Assembly (NCBI GenBank): GCA_964636405.1
Contig: CAZWSI010000011.1
Span: 3,451 to 67,450 of the forward strand
Source of the DNA: CAZKGE01 sp964636405
Lineage (GTDB): Bacteria > Bacillota > Clostridia > Christensenellales > CAG-138
Reading direction: 5' to 3'
DNA: 64,000 bases
The translations under genes were made by a program, and so were the position numbers. The notes under the pieces were generated by a model. That model worked only from the letters and a program-made list of their open reading frames with translations. It made no database searches and had not been told where the DNA came from. Below, piece after piece: positions 18,291 to 27,364 of this stretch; the stretch's first letter is position 1, and every line of letters starts with the position of its first letter.

Positions 18291-19665
18291 TGGGTCCCTC
18301 CAAACTTTCCATCAGCAGCGCGCGCGCCGCCTCCGGGTAACGCTGCTTGAGCACGCCAAGCGAAGCCATGATATAGCGGCTGTCAAAGAGGAGCCGCGCC
18401 GCGCCGGGCTTGGGGAAAAGCATACTTCCGCCGGAAGGCACGCGCGAGCTGCCGCCGCAATCCGCAAGCGAGCGCAAAAGAGCGCGCCTGCCCGGAAGCC
18501 TTGTGAGCGCGCCACCCGTGCCAATCAAGGCTTTGACGGAGGAAAGATCCTTGCCCTCCGCGACGGCCTGACGCCCCGCGGGCGTATACACATAGCGGAG
18601 CGTGCCCGCATGGCGGCCCAGCGCCGCAAGCCCCGCTTCAAGGCAAAGCCGCTCGCACAGCGCGATATGTCCGGGCGTTTGCGGGATGGGCGGGAGCATG
18701 TCAAGCAGCGCGTCCGCGTCCACACCCAGTTCGGACGATAGCGTGTCCATGCCGATGCGGGCGGCTACGTTTCGCGCGTTTACGTACAGGCCCAAATCGC
18801 CCTCCACCGTGCGCTTGGCAAAGGGCTCGGGCCGCGTTTGCAGCTTGGCAAGCTCCGGCGTGCCGGCCGCGACCGAATGCACATCCGTCGTAGCGCCGCC
18901 TATGTCGAGCACGACCAGATCGCCTATCGCTTCGTGCAGCAGCAGCGCCGCTTCCATGCAAGCGCCCGGCGTTGGCAAAATCGGCCCGTTTACAAGCTCC
19001 CGCACGCGCTCCATGCCGGGCGCGCGCACGATATGCTCCTCAAACACGCGGTGAATAATACGGCGGCAGGGCTCAATGTTCAGCTCGTCCAGCCTTGGAT
19101 ACACGTTCTCCGCGCAATAGACGGTTATGCCCGCCGCTTCCAGCGTTTCGCGCACGGCCCCCCGGTTTTGCACGTTGCCCGCATAGATGACCGGTGCGCG
19201 CAGGCCGCTTTCCGCAAGGCGTTCCGCGTTATAGAGCGCGGTTTCCCGCTCGCCATAGTCCGTGCCGCCCGCAAGCAGGATGAGATTGGGCGAAACAGCG
19301 CGCTCCGCGCGCAACTCCGCATCGGTAAGCCTGCCCGCCGTGGCCAGCCGCAGCACGGCCCCCGCCCCGAGCGCCGCCTCCTCGGCCGCGCGCACGGTCA
19401 TATCGTACACAAGGCCGTGCACGCACATTTTGAGTCCGCCCGCCGCGCTTGACGAGGCGAACATCTCGTCGTACACAAGCTCCTCCGCGCCAAGGGACAC
19501 GCGCAGCGCTTCTGTCGCGGCGCGCAACCCAATGCATACATCGCCCTCCGCTACGCTCGTCGGCGCGCAGCCCTGCCCGACAAAGCGCGGCGCGCCGCGC
19601 ACCGTAAAGGCGTTTACGAGCGTGGTCGTCGAGCCAATTTCGGCAACAAGCACATCCGCCTTCAC
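18265..19665 (-). CDS. glmL: GlmL/MutL-like protein (ASKHA ATPase linked to B12 aminomutases)
   Basis: A 466-residue protein of the GlmL/MutL family, encoded next to glutamate or ornithine mutases and thought to reactivate or chaperone them. It has the actin-like ATPase fold: phosphate 1 motif VAEIGSTTTLVNAF at the N-terminus and VVLDIGGATTDVHSV in the middle. A coenzyme-B12 mutase (GlmES or OraSE) would be expected nearby but none is in the window. It overlaps galK upstream by ATGA and orr downstream by 26 bases, so the three are one transcription unit. Confidence 0.9.
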   Translation of the reverse strand: MKADVLVAEIGSTTTLVNAFTVRGAPRFVGQGCAPTSVAEGDVCIGLRAATEALRVSLGAEELVYDEMFASSSAAGGLKMCVHGLVYDMTVRAAEEAALGAGAVLRLATAGRLTDAELRAERAVSPNLILLAGGTDYGERETALYNAERLAESGLRAPVIYAGNVQNRGAVRETLEAAGITVYCAENVYPRLDELNIEPCRRIIHRVFEEHIVRAPGMERVRELVNGPILPTPGACMEAALLLHEAIGDLVVLDIGGATTDVHSVAAGTPELAKLQTRPEPFAKRTVEGDLGLYVNARNVAARIGMDTLSSELGVDADALLDMLPPIPQTPGHIALCERLCLEAGLAALGRHAGTLRYVYTPAGRQAVAEGKDLSSVKALIGTGGALTRLPGRRALLRSLADCGGSSRVPSGGSMLFPKPGAARLLFDSRYIMASLGVLKQRYPEAARALLMESLEGPNGLSASDR

Positions 19666-20939
19666 AAGCCCAGCTCCACACCCCCGCAGGGCCGTATGCG
19701 CAGCGGATAGCAGCAGTCCTTGCCAAACACGCGCGCCATCTCCGCACAGTAGTCCGCCTGCCGGGCATCCGGCATCAGCGCAAGGATGGTGCCCGCAAAG
19801 CCGCCGCCATGCACACGCCAGGCGCAGCTTTCATCCAGTATGCGGGCCGTAAGCGCAAGCGCAAGCGCGAGGCTCCGCTCCTTAGCGGCGGTGGGGCAAA
19901 CATTTTGCAGCAGCATAAAGGAGGATTCGCCCGAGGCGCGCATATGGAAAGCAAAGCGACGCATATCGCCCGCTTGCAGAGCGCTGATCATATCCGCCAC
20001 CCGCGCATCCTCATCAAAAAAATGCATGGCGCGCAGAATCGCCCGGTCTGTGCAGCAGGCGCGCAGCTTGGGCAGCGCGTCATAGAACGCGCCTTGCTCC
20101 ACCTCGCGCAGATATTGCTTCCCAAAATAGGCCGCGACCGTATGCATTTCGGCGGGAATCGCGGCATATTCGTCCGTAAGTCCCGCGTGACTCCCGCCCG
20201 GATTAACAATGACAAGCCCATAGCCCAGCGCGCCCACATCCAGCGGAATGCGCGTAACCAGCGGCCGCGCAGGATCGGCAAAATCCAGCGCCGCAAATCC
20301 GCCCGTCGCCGAGGCGAGCTGATCGAGCAGACCGCTGGGCTTGCCGAAGAATTCGTTTTCCGCAATTTGTCCGGCGGCGGCCAGCTCGGAGGGCTGCACG
20401 CGGCCCTCGTTATACAGGCCGGAAAGAATTGCACCCACAAGCACCGAGAACGCTGCGGAGGAGGATAGCCCCGAGCCGCGCGGCACGTTCGATTGGAGCG
20501 TGGCGCAAAAGCCCCCCACGCGATAGCCTCGCTTAAGGAGCGCGCTTGCCACGCCGCGCACAAGCGAGGCGGAGCAGCCCTTTTCCTCCGGCACAGGCGT
20601 GAGGCAGGAGAGATCCACACGAAAGGGCGCAAAGCCCGCGCTCTTGATGGTGATGCCGTTCTCCGCCACGGGTGAGACGGCGGCCACAATATCCAGAGAG
20701 GTGGAGGCGGCCAGCACGCGGCCGTGCTGATGATCCGTATGGTTGCCCGCAATTTCGCTTCTCCCCGGCGCGGAAAACACGCGTATGTCCCCCGCTTCTG
20801 GGAACGCGGCGCAATGCAGATATAAAAGCGAACGGATACGCCGCTTTTCTCTGCGCGTGTTATCGGCGCCGTAGAGCGCAGCAAGCCCCTCATCCGGCTG
20901 TTCGGAGTGAAGCCACTCCTTCCATTGCTGCATTCTCAT
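19662..20939 (-). CDS. galK: Galactokinase-type GHMP kinase
   Basis: A 425-residue GHMP kinase with the galactokinase signature (GRSEIAGNHTDHQHG) and the ATP-binding motif PRGSGLSSSAAFSV; C-terminal GGGFAGTILAL fits motif 3. It would phosphorylate galactose or a related sugar at C1. The start at 20939 has AAGGAGG 7 nt upstream. It lies in one operon with a DUF819 membrane protein, glmL and orr, with no galT or galE nearby, so a substrate other than free galactose is worth considering. Confidence 0.85.
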   Translation of the reverse strand: MRMQQWKEWLHSEQPDEGLAALYGADNTRREKRRIRSLLYLHCAAFPEAGDIRVFSAPGRSEIAGNHTDHQHGRVLAASTSLDIVAAVSPVAENGITIKSAGFAPFRVDLSCLTPVPEEKGCSASLVRGVASALLKRGYRVGGFCATLQSNVPRGSGLSSSAAFSVLVGAILSGLYNEGRVQPSELAAAGQIAENEFFGKPSGLLDQLASATGGFAALDFADPARPLVTRIPLDVGALGYGLVIVNPGGSHAGLTDEYAAIPAEMHTVAAYFGKQYLREVEQGAFYDALPKLRACCTDRAILRAMHFFDEDARVADMISALQAGDMRRFAFHMRASGESSFMLLQNVCPTAAKERSLALALALTARILDESCAWRVHGGGFAGTILALMPDARQADYCAEMARVFGKDCCYPLRIRPCGGVELGL

Positions 20940-20951
20940 GCAGATTCCTCC

Positions 20952-22115
20952 TTAAAAAAGCGATAACAGCCAGGCCGTTCCAATGCCCAAATAATTCCCG
21001 ATCGCATACCCAATGATGCCGCAAATCAGGCCCGGCAAAATGACCGCGTCGTTTTTGAGCGCGTTTGCGGTGGGCACGATGAACGCAGGGCCATAGATTC
21101 CCGCCGTGGAGGTGATGACCGCAGTCGCGCCGTCGATGCGGAACAGCCTGGACAGCAGCAGATGCACGACAACCGCGCCGAACTGCGAGAGCGCAAACAT
21201 GGCGAGCAGGAGCAGCATATCGGGCTGAATCCGCGTGATGTCAAACGAGATGCCGATGCCGAAGGAGAACATATAAATCAGGTACTGCCCCGCCGCGTAC
21301 GAGCCCGGCGCCTCGCGCACCTTGCGGATGAAGGAAAGGCCGATCCCGCAGCTTGTGACCACCAGCATGATGACCGCCACATTCATTTCGCCCGTCAGCA
21401 GCAGCGCGCTCCCCGCAGCGACGGCCAGACACAGGGCGGCAAGCAGCACAATGGGCGCGCGGGCAAGCAGCGCGCGGAAGGAAAAGCGCATCTTCTCCGG
21501 CACATAGGCGGCCCGGAGGCTATCCGCCTCCTTTTGCAGCGCCGCGTCCCCTGACGGCTTTCCCGAGCCGGTTTTATTGGGCAAAAAACGGTTTATAAAC
21601 CGGGGCGCGACGGAGATAAGAAGCAAGAAGTATATGCCGCCCACAACAAAGTCCACGGTGTTTGCCAATACGATATTGGACTGATCCACGCCCAGCGCGA
21701 GGCCGATGGCCATTAAATTTGGCGTTCCGCCGGTATACAGGCCGATGATCATGCCCGCATACTTATGCGCGTCGGGTATTACCGCGCGAAACGCGAAAAA
21801 CGCGATGCAGGCGACCGAAAACACAGACAGGCATACGAGCGCAAACGAGATCAGCGCGGGCTTGGCGAGCCTTCTGGCCGAGGCAAGGTCCGCCGAAAAA
21901 AGGATGAGCGGGATGGCGACGGGCACAAGGATTTCCGCGATGCTCATGGCAATGCCCGTCTCCGGCAGCACAAGGCTGAGCAGAAAGCCTGTTCCATAGC
22001 ACAAAAACACGGGGCCAAGCAAATTGCAAAATTTAAAACGACTCGAAAGCAAAACCATAAGCCGGGGGCCAAAGAGCATAACAAGCACAATCACGGCGGA
22101 ACACAGCGGCTTCAT
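20952..22115 (-). CDS. DUF819 family membrane protein (putative transporter)
   Basis: A 387-residue integral membrane protein with about 10-11 predicted segments in two similar halves, matching the DUF819 family; these resemble symporter folds, but no substrate is established. Conserved-looking stretches are GLYTGGTPNLMAIG in the first half and TSTAGIYGPAFIVPTA in the second. The ATG at 22115 is preceded by AGGGAG; a TTG six codons upstream is less likely. It is 12 nt upstream of galK and first in the galK-glmL-orr unit, so it may import the substrate handled there. Confidence 0.87.
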   Translation of the reverse strand: MKPLCSAVIVLVMLFGPRLMVLLSSRFKFCNLLGPVFLCYGTGFLLSLVLPETGIAMSIAEILVPVAIPLILFSADLASARRLAKPALISFALVCLSVFSVACIAFFAFRAVIPDAHKYAGMIIGLYTGGTPNLMAIGLALGVDQSNIVLANTVDFVVGGIYFLLLISVAPRFINRFLPNKTGSGKPSGDAALQKEADSLRAAYVPEKMRFSFRALLARAPIVLLAALCLAVAAGSALLLTGEMNVAVIMLVVTSCGIGLSFIRKVREAPGSYAAGQYLIYMFSFGIGISFDITRIQPDMLLLLAMFALSQFGAVVVHLLLSRLFRIDGATAVITSTAGIYGPAFIVPTANALKNDAVILPGLICGIIGYAIGNYLGIGTAWLLSLF

Positions 22116-22145
22116 TGCATACTCCCTATTCAAGCGGTTTCCATC

Positions 22146-22174
22146 ATTTTAATCTATCGCGGTTCGATTTGCAA
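22146..22174 (-). promoter_or_regulatory. Promoter of the DUF819-galK-glmL-orr operon
   Basis: -35 TTGCAA (22169-22174), 17-bp spacer, -10 TAAAAT (22146-22151). Confidence 0.65.
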
Positions 22175-22218
22175 TGCTCGCTCATTCCGTTTCGCTTCCG
22201 TTCATATGAAGTTCTCTG

Positions 22219-22247
22219 TTGTGTATTGGCCCCAAAACAGCTATGAT
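22219..22247 (+). promoter_or_regulatory. Promoter of the Pr6Pr-family gene
   Basis: -35 TTGTGT (22219-22224), 17-bp spacer, -10 TATGAT (22242-22247), placed just before the GAGGTG ribosome site. It is divergent from the DUF819 promoter. Confidence 0.55.
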
Positions 22248-22268
22248 ACGGAAGATGAGGTGAAGAAA

Positions 22269-22937
22269 ATGAAGAAAACGGCTGCGCTGATCTATCGAAC
22301 CCTTCTCGTGCTCGGCTGCGCATATGGCCTTTTTTGCAATCTTTTTAGCCGCGGCCGATTCACCCCAAGCATTTTGGCCTATTATACCCTGCAAAGCAAC
22401 ATCGTCTGCCTGCTCTTTTTTCTGTTTTTGATCGTTGCGCAGCTTGCAAAATGGCAGCGCGCGCTATCTGGCCGCCTTTGCGCGACCGTAAAGTGCGCTT
22501 GCACCATGTGCATTCTCGTTACGGGTCTCGTATTCCACTTTGTGCTCAGCCCGCAAATGGCGCCGGGCTCGCTTTGGGGAAACGTTTTCTATCCGGCAAA
22601 CTTTTTTGTGCATACCTTTACGCCCGCGTTCGTGCTGCTTGATTATTTTCTTTTCGACGCGAAGGGGCGGACGCGCTTTACCGACCCGCTTCTCTGGATG
22701 AGCATCCCCTATGCCTATCTGTTGTTCGTATACGTATATAAGCTCCTGGGCGGGCGCTTTGCCGCTGCCGGAAACGTGCCCTATTTTTTCCTCGATACGC
22801 AGCAATACGGCGTTGGCGGCGTTATATTGTGGCTTGCGGGCATTACGATTGTGATCGTGGGGCTATGGATGCTCTTTGTGCTGCTTGATCATGCGCTCGG
22901 CCGCCGCAGCGCGAAAAGGGCGGGCTGCTCAATCTGA
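22269..22937 (+). CDS. Pr6Pr-family integral membrane protein
   Basis: A 222-residue polytopic membrane protein with about six predicted segments. The pattern of short loops and the YTLQSNIVCLLFF and GNVFYPANFFVHTFTPAFVLLDYFLF-type stretches match the Pr6Pr (FAR-17a/AIG1-like) membrane family, whose function is unknown in bacteria. The ATG at 22269 follows GAGGTG. Its stop overlaps the tail of the convergent TetR gene by 9 bases. Confidence 0.8.
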   Translation: MKKTAALIYRTLLVLGCAYGLFCNLFSRGRFTPSILAYYTLQSNIVCLLFFLFLIVAQLAKWQRALSGRLCATVKCACTMCILVTGLVFHFVLSPQMAPGSLWGNVFYPANFFVHTFTPAFVLLDYFLFDAKGRTRFTDPLLWMSIPYAYLLFVYVYKLLGGRFAAAGNVPYFFLDTQQYGVGGVILWLAGITIVIVGLWMLFVLLDHALGRRSAKRAGCSI

Positions 22938-23525
22938 CGCGGCCGCAAAGGCGCCGATGCCCTGATAGACCGTTTTTTCGACAATTGTCGCAATCTGGGC
23001 GGGCGTTTCCTTCATGCCGCTCTGCATCCACCGCTGCACAACGCCGATGCTGCCCGTAACGGAAAAGGTATAAAGATAGTCCAGCGTTTCCTCGCCGCAT
23101 TGGCCAGTGCGGTCCGACCATTCCCGGGCAAACACCGCGCGCGCCTCCTGGATAACGCGGCTCACAAACGAGCTGTTCGCCTTGCCGCTGAGCAAAATCC
23201 GGCAAAGCTCCGCGTTTTGCCGAATAAACTCCATCAGCTCCAGCACCACGCTGTAGGTAACGGAGGCGGCGTTTTTCGCGCTCTCCCCCTTGGGCTGGTT
23301 CAGCGCGCGCATGATTTCCTCCACCAAATCGTCCTCGATCCGCTGCATGAGATCGTAGGGGTCACGGTAATAGGCATAGAACGTACCCCGGTTTATATCC
23401 GCGCGATCGCAAATCTCCTTGACTGTAATCTGATTAAGGGGCTTTGCCGCAAGCAGCTCAAGCAGGCTCTGCCGGATCACCTGATGGCTGTAGCGCACAC
23501 GCCGGTCACCCCTGCGCTTTTCCAT
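22929..23525 (-). CDS. TetR/AcrR family transcriptional regulator
   Basis: A 198-residue repressor-type protein. The N-terminal helix-turn-helix is clear: ITVKEICDRADINRGTFYAYYRD at about 34-56, followed by a C-terminal ligand/dimerisation domain typical of the TetR_C group in Firmicutes. The ATG at 23525 has AGAGGG at 8 nt; a GTG three codons earlier is less likely. Target genes are not evident. It stands alone, tail to tail with the Pr6Pr gene. Confidence 0.92.
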   Translation of the reverse strand: MEKRRGDRRVRYSHQVIRQSLLELLAAKPLNQITVKEICDRADINRGTFYAYYRDPYDLMQRIEDDLVEEIMRALNQPKGESAKNAASVTYSVVLELMEFIRQNAELCRILLSGKANSSFVSRVIQEARAVFAREWSDRTGQCGEETLDYLYTFSVTGSIGVVQRWMQSGMKETPAQIATIVEKTVYQGIGAFAAASD

Positions 23526-23596
23526 ACAATTCACCCTCTACGCATTCTGTTTTGCCGCACATGGCGGCAATACGCACGTTTGTTCACGCACATCCG

Positions 23597-24214
23597 TCAA
23601 ACAGGCTCCGCGGCAAGATACCATAGATAAAACGACGCGATGGAGCCATAGGGCGAGTAGCGTGCGCGCAGTGCTTCGAACTGCTCTTTGCTCACGCTTT
23701 CCAGCCCGTAAAGCCGCATCACGCCCTTGCGGATGCCAAAATCGCCGTAGCTTAGCACATCCTTCCGTTCAAGCGAAAAGAGCATCAGCATTTCGGCCGT
23801 CCACAAGCCGACGCCGGGCAGAGCGGTGAGCGTCTTAATCAGCGCCTCGTCCGAAAGCGCCGAAAGCTGCTCCGCGCTGAGCGCGCCCGTGGCAAAGCGC
23901 TCCGCGCAGCCCTGAATAAAGCGTGTCTTGCGGCCAGAAAGCCCGCAATTGCGCAGCGCATCTGGGCTTACGGCAAGCACGTTTTCCGGCGTAATCTCGG
24001 TCAGCAGGAGCAGCAAACGGCCCCACACCGTGATAAACGCCTTGGCGGAGATCTGCTGGCCCACTATGCTGTTGATCAGCGCGGAAAACAGATCCGGCAG
24101 CACGGCGCGGTCAAGCCGGCCAATGCGGTCGATCTCACGCGCCAGAACGGGATCGCGCGCCTTCAGCGCGGCAAGCTCCCCGTCCGTATAGGAAAAAACG
24201 CGGTCCAACGGCAT
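23597..24214 (-). CDS. DNA-3-methyladenine glycosylase, AlkA type (HhH-GPD)
   Basis: Removes alkylated bases from DNA. The 205-residue protein is an HhH-GPD glycosylase: the helix-hairpin-helix reads LPGVGLWTAEML (132-143), and the catalytic aspartate is Asp158 in KDVLSYGDFGIRKG, aligned with the AlkA KDV...D pattern. No FeS-cluster cysteines are present, unlike Nth/MutY. The ATG at 24214 has AGAGGG upstream. It is shorter than E. coli AlkA because the N-terminal domain is absent, as in many Clostridia. Confidence 0.9.
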   Translation of the reverse strand: MPLDRVFSYTDGELAALKARDPVLAREIDRIGRLDRAVLPDLFSALINSIVGQQISAKAFITVWGRLLLLLTEITPENVLAVSPDALRNCGLSGRKTRFIQGCAERFATGALSAEQLSALSDEALIKTLTALPGVGLWTAEMLMLFSLERKDVLSYGDFGIRKGVMRLYGLESVSKEQFEALRARYSPYGSIASFYLWYLAAEPV

Positions 24215-24349
24215 AAAAGTGCCCTCTCTTTCCTGCATGCAGCAAACGAAGCGTTGTCAGTATACAGGAATTTGGCCGCAATCGCAAGAATGCGTGCCCG
24301 TCATGGCGAAATATGGTATACTGTGTCTATTCAAGCGAGGAGGTTATAT

Positions 24350-24886
24350 ATGGAGCAGCCGTTAATTACAAAAGAAGCATTGAATACGGACGAAGCGCCC
24401 CTGCAAACGCCGGACGCGCTCACGCTGCTTGCGGAGATGAAGGAGTCCCTCGACCAGCAAAACAAGCTGATCAAACGCCGTACGTTTTTCTCCCAGCTCA
24501 CGCTGCTTGCGCTCGTTATCATGATGATCATGCTGGCAATCGGCGTGGCCTATATCATTCCGCCCATTGTGGAAACGCTCGCAAGCGTACAAAAAACGGT
24601 CGATACCATCAACGCCTCCAATATGCCTGGCGCGATTGCAAGCGTGCAGCAGTTCGCCATTACCGGCGCGCAGACCCTGCAGGGCATTGACGTCGCGGTC
24701 AGCAACCTCAAAACGCTCGACGTAGCCACGCTCAACCTGGCCATCGGCGAGCTGGAGACGACGGTCAATGCGCTCTCCAAGCTGGACATAGGCTCGCTGA
24801 ACACCGCCATTTCCAACCTCAATCTTACCATCGAGCCGCTTGCGCGAATTATCGCAAGCATCCAAAAAACGCTGCGTCTCTCCTGA
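24350..24886 (+). CDS. Single-pass membrane protein with helical C-terminal region
   Basis: A 178-residue protein of no family I recognise. Residues 1-45 are hydrophilic, one membrane segment spans about 48-72, and the rest is a long amphipathic helical region with repeated hydrophobic/Asn-Leu patterns (NLKTLDVATLNLAIG, LDIGSLNTAISNLNLT) that look like a short repeat. GAGGAGG precedes the ATG, and a TATACT -10 with TGG extension lies at 24317-24322. The methyl-accepting or MCP-like look of the helix is only a resemblance. Confidence 0.8.
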   Translation: MEQPLITKEALNTDEAPLQTPDALTLLAEMKESLDQQNKLIKRRTFFSQLTLLALVIMMIMLAIGVAYIIPPIVETLASVQKTVDTINASNMPGAIASVQQFAITGAQTLQGIDVAVSNLKTLDVATLNLAIGELETTVNALSKLDIGSLNTAISNLNLTIEPLARIIASIQKTLRLS

Positions 24887-24915
24887 CGGCAGGGGGTCTG
24901 TTCGCGCAAAACGGC

Positions 24916-26193
24916 TTACGCATCGACGACGGGCGGCGCATCCTCTGCGCCGTCCTTTGCTTCCGCGCCCGCCTCGCTTTCGTACATGGCGCGCACATGC
25001 TTCCGATTCCGCCAGATCGTAAGGAAGCACGCCAGCATGGAGAACGCGCCGCAAAGCGAGAGGCATACGCGCAAATCGAGCACCTCGCCCAAGGCGCCCA
25101 CCGCCAGGCTGAGCACGCCGAGCGCGGCGGAATAGATCACGCCCTCAAAGGCGTTGAGCCGCGCGCGAAATTCCTCCGGAATATAACGCTGCACCGCAGC
25201 CTGCCGCATGGTTGCGCTGTTGATGCCCAGAAAGCCGCACACGGCGCGGTTTACGAGCATGAGCGGATACGGCAGCCAAAGCAGCAGCATATCCATGCTT
25301 TCATAGGCCAGATAGACCAGAAAGGCGAAGGAAAAGCGCTTTTTGGGCGGAATTGCAAAGCGATAGTGCAGCACGCCGCCAAGCGAACGTCCGGCAAACT
25401 CCGCAATGGAGAACAGCCCATACATGGCCAGCGTAAAGCCGGGCATCGTGCGGAAGAAGGCCATGAGAATGGGCCCGTAGCCGTTCCCCACGCCGTTTGT
25501 CACGGCCATGTACGCATAGATGCTCTGAAGCCCCTTTTCTTTTTTCAGGTAGGCGGCGGCCGCCTTGATATCCGCCCACCACATTTTGAAGGAAAAGCGC
25601 TCTCCGCCGAGCAGATTGGTCTCCTTCACCTGAATAAAGCTCTCCGTGGCCGCCGCCAGAATCGACAGCCCCGCCTGCATCAGCAGAATAAACGGCACGC
25701 CGACCGTGTCCAGCAAAATCGCGGCGACGGGCACCATCACAACGTTTAGCACGGGATAGATCATGGAGGAAACGGTATAGCCCTTTTCCTCCATCCCAAG
25801 TGGAATGAGCTTGGGAAACATGCTGTTATACGCGAGCGAATCGAAGGAGCCCAGGCAACAGAGCAGGAGTGAAAAAAGCAGATAGCCCACGTAGCTAAAC
25901 TCAAATTTGAGCAGATAAAAGCCCGCAAGCGCATACAGAACGCCGTTGAGCAAATCGCCCCCCACAAGAAAGGGCTTGCGCGGCAGACGATCCATCAGCG
26001 GGGCGGCAAGCAGCGGCACGAGCAGATTCGGGATGACGCGAATGGCGATGAGGAGCGCAGCGGCCAGCGTGCTGCCGGTTTCGTCATAGACCAAAAAGGA
26101 GAGCGCGAAGCCCCCCGCAATGCCACCCATCGCGCCAAGCACGGTCGCGACGGTTACCAGGCTAAAGTTTCTTGTCCAAAGCGCTTTCTTCAT
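24916..26193 (-). CDS. Major facilitator superfamily transporter
   Basis: A 425-residue transporter with 12 predicted membrane segments; the loop after segment 2 reads MDRLPRKP, a variant of the MFS A-motif region. It resembles the MFS drug/enterobactin-exporter-like group of Firmicutes; the substrate is unknown. GGGGAGGTGGGCGC precedes the ATG. It overlaps the end of a shortened HTH gene by 32 bases and is probably the last gene of the unit that starts at the response regulator. Confidence 0.9.
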   Translation of the reverse strand: MKKALWTRNFSLVTVATVLGAMGGIAGGFALSFLVYDETGSTLAAALLIAIRVIPNLLVPLLAAPLMDRLPRKPFLVGGDLLNGVLYALAGFYLLKFEFSYVGYLLFSLLLCCLGSFDSLAYNSMFPKLIPLGMEEKGYTVSSMIYPVLNVVMVPVAAILLDTVGVPFILLMQAGLSILAAATESFIQVKETNLLGGERFSFKMWWADIKAAAAYLKKEKGLQSIYAYMAVTNGVGNGYGPILMAFFRTMPGFTLAMYGLFSIAEFAGRSLGGVLHYRFAIPPKKRFSFAFLVYLAYESMDMLLLWLPYPLMLVNRAVCGFLGINSATMRQAAVQRYIPEEFRARLNAFEGVIYSAALGVLSLAVGALGEVLDLRVCLSLCGAFSMLACFLTIWRNRKHVRAMYESEAGAEAKDGAEDAPPVVDA

Positions 26194-26383
26194 GCGCCCA
26201 CCTCCCCGATGCGAGTATCATACAAGATAAGCGGACAATTTCTGCGCTCGCCTCCGCCTCGCCCCGCTCCAGCCTGGAAAGATACGAAACGGAGCAGACG
26301 CCCTTGCAAAGCCCCTCCTGACTCCAATTCCGCTTTAAGCGTTCCTGCCGGATATACAGGCCGGGAAAAAGGGGATCCATCAT
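26162..26383 (-). CDS. Short XRE-type helix-turn-helix protein, probably a truncated regulator
   Basis: 73 residues. The first 50 form a good XRE HTH domain (IRQERLKRNWSQEGL, VSYLSRLERGEAEAS). After EASAEIVRL the sequence departs from what is usual for regulators that continue into a TPR or ligand domain, and it runs into the MFS ribosome site. AAAGGAG before the ATG shows it is probably translated. Either a remnant of a longer regulator or a compact DNA-binding protein that controls the adjoining MFS gene. Confidence 0.6.
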   Translation of the reverse strand: MMDPLFPGLYIRQERLKRNWSQEGLCKGVCSVSYLSRLERGEAEASAEIVRLSCMILASGRWAHEESALDKKL

Positions 26384-26422
26384 GCGCTCCTTTTCCGCTT
26401 GCGCGGCTGCTTGGCCGAGGCG

Positions 26423-27334
26423 TTAAGCTTCTCCCCGCACTCTGTACGCGGCAACCTCCTCCGCGATGCCCTCGCGAAAGGACATGGGCGCATAGCCAAA
26501 GTCAGCCGTCGCTTGCTCATGCGAGTAGGCGCGTGGCTCCACAAGCCGCTGCACCTTTTCGCGCAGGTCCAGCTTGGTAAAGCTCAGACCGTAAAGGGCG
26601 AGCGTCGCGCCGTAGGCCATAAAGAAGGGCATGGACACAAAGCGCGGCTTTTTTCCAAGGGCCTGGGCGATTTCGGAAAGCGCGTCGCGCAGCTCGACGG
26701 GTTTTTCCCCGGAGAGCACGTAAGCCTTGCCGTCCGTTTCGGCTGGGTGCGTAAACACCTCGAAATAGGCGTTGCCCAAATCCCGCTCATGGACGGGCTG
26801 CAACGCAAAGCGCCCGCCGCTGACGACCGGTATAACGGGCAGCCGGTCCACCATGCGGATGAATTTGCACATGTTCTGATCGTTCAGCGATCCGTACACC
26901 ATGGTGGGCCGAAGCAGGGTGAGGCTTGCGCCGCACTCCGCACACATGCGCTCGACCGAAGCGTCGATTTGCCGGTAGCCCTCCCCCGCGTGCTTATAAC
27001 GGGAATAAATGCCCGTGGTGTGCACCGCGAGCACGCGCTTTACGCCGTTTTTCAGGGCGGCCGAAACAATCTTTTCCGACCAGTGTATGCCGGCAGTGTG
27101 CAAAAGCGTATCCGCGCCGCAAAGCGCCTGTTCCAAAAAGGCATCATCCTCAAAGCTGCCAGCAGCAATCTCCATAGGCAAGCCGCAGCTCCGCAAAAGC
27201 GAGGTGTCCGAGCTTTCCCGCACAAGCGCCCGGAAGCGCAGGCCGGTAAGCGCATCCGGCTCCGCCATCATGCGCTTTAGGCAATGACGGCCTGTTTTCC
27301 CTGTCATGCCGGTTAAAACCACAAGCTGATCCAT
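26423..27334 (-). CDS. NAD(P)-dependent epimerase/dehydratase family protein (atypical SDR)
   Basis: A 303-residue Rossmann-fold protein. The N-terminal dinucleotide motif reads TGMTGKTGRHC (TGxxGxxG), and the body resembles atypical short-chain dehydrogenases (NmrA/epimerase group); a classical YxxxK appears only loosely, as YSRYK (about 110-114). Substrate unknown. 30 nt downstream of htrA and 39 nt upstream of the HTH gene, so likely in the regulator-kinase-protease operon. Confidence 0.83.
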   Translation of the reverse strand: MDQLVVLTGMTGKTGRHCLKRMMAEPDALTGLRFRALVRESSDTSLLRSCGLPMEIAAGSFEDDAFLEQALCGADTLLHTAGIHWSEKIVSAALKNGVKRVLAVHTTGIYSRYKHAGEGYRQIDASVERMCAECGASLTLLRPTMVYGSLNDQNMCKFIRMVDRLPVIPVVSGGRFALQPVHERDLGNAYFEVFTHPAETDGKAYVLSGEKPVELRDALSEIAQALGKKPRFVSMPFFMAYGATLALYGLSFTKLDLREKVQRLVEPRAYSHEQATADFGYAPMSFREGIAEEVAAYRVRGEA

Positions 27335-27364
27335 CGTACGCTCCTAACGAGATTCGTCCGGCGC

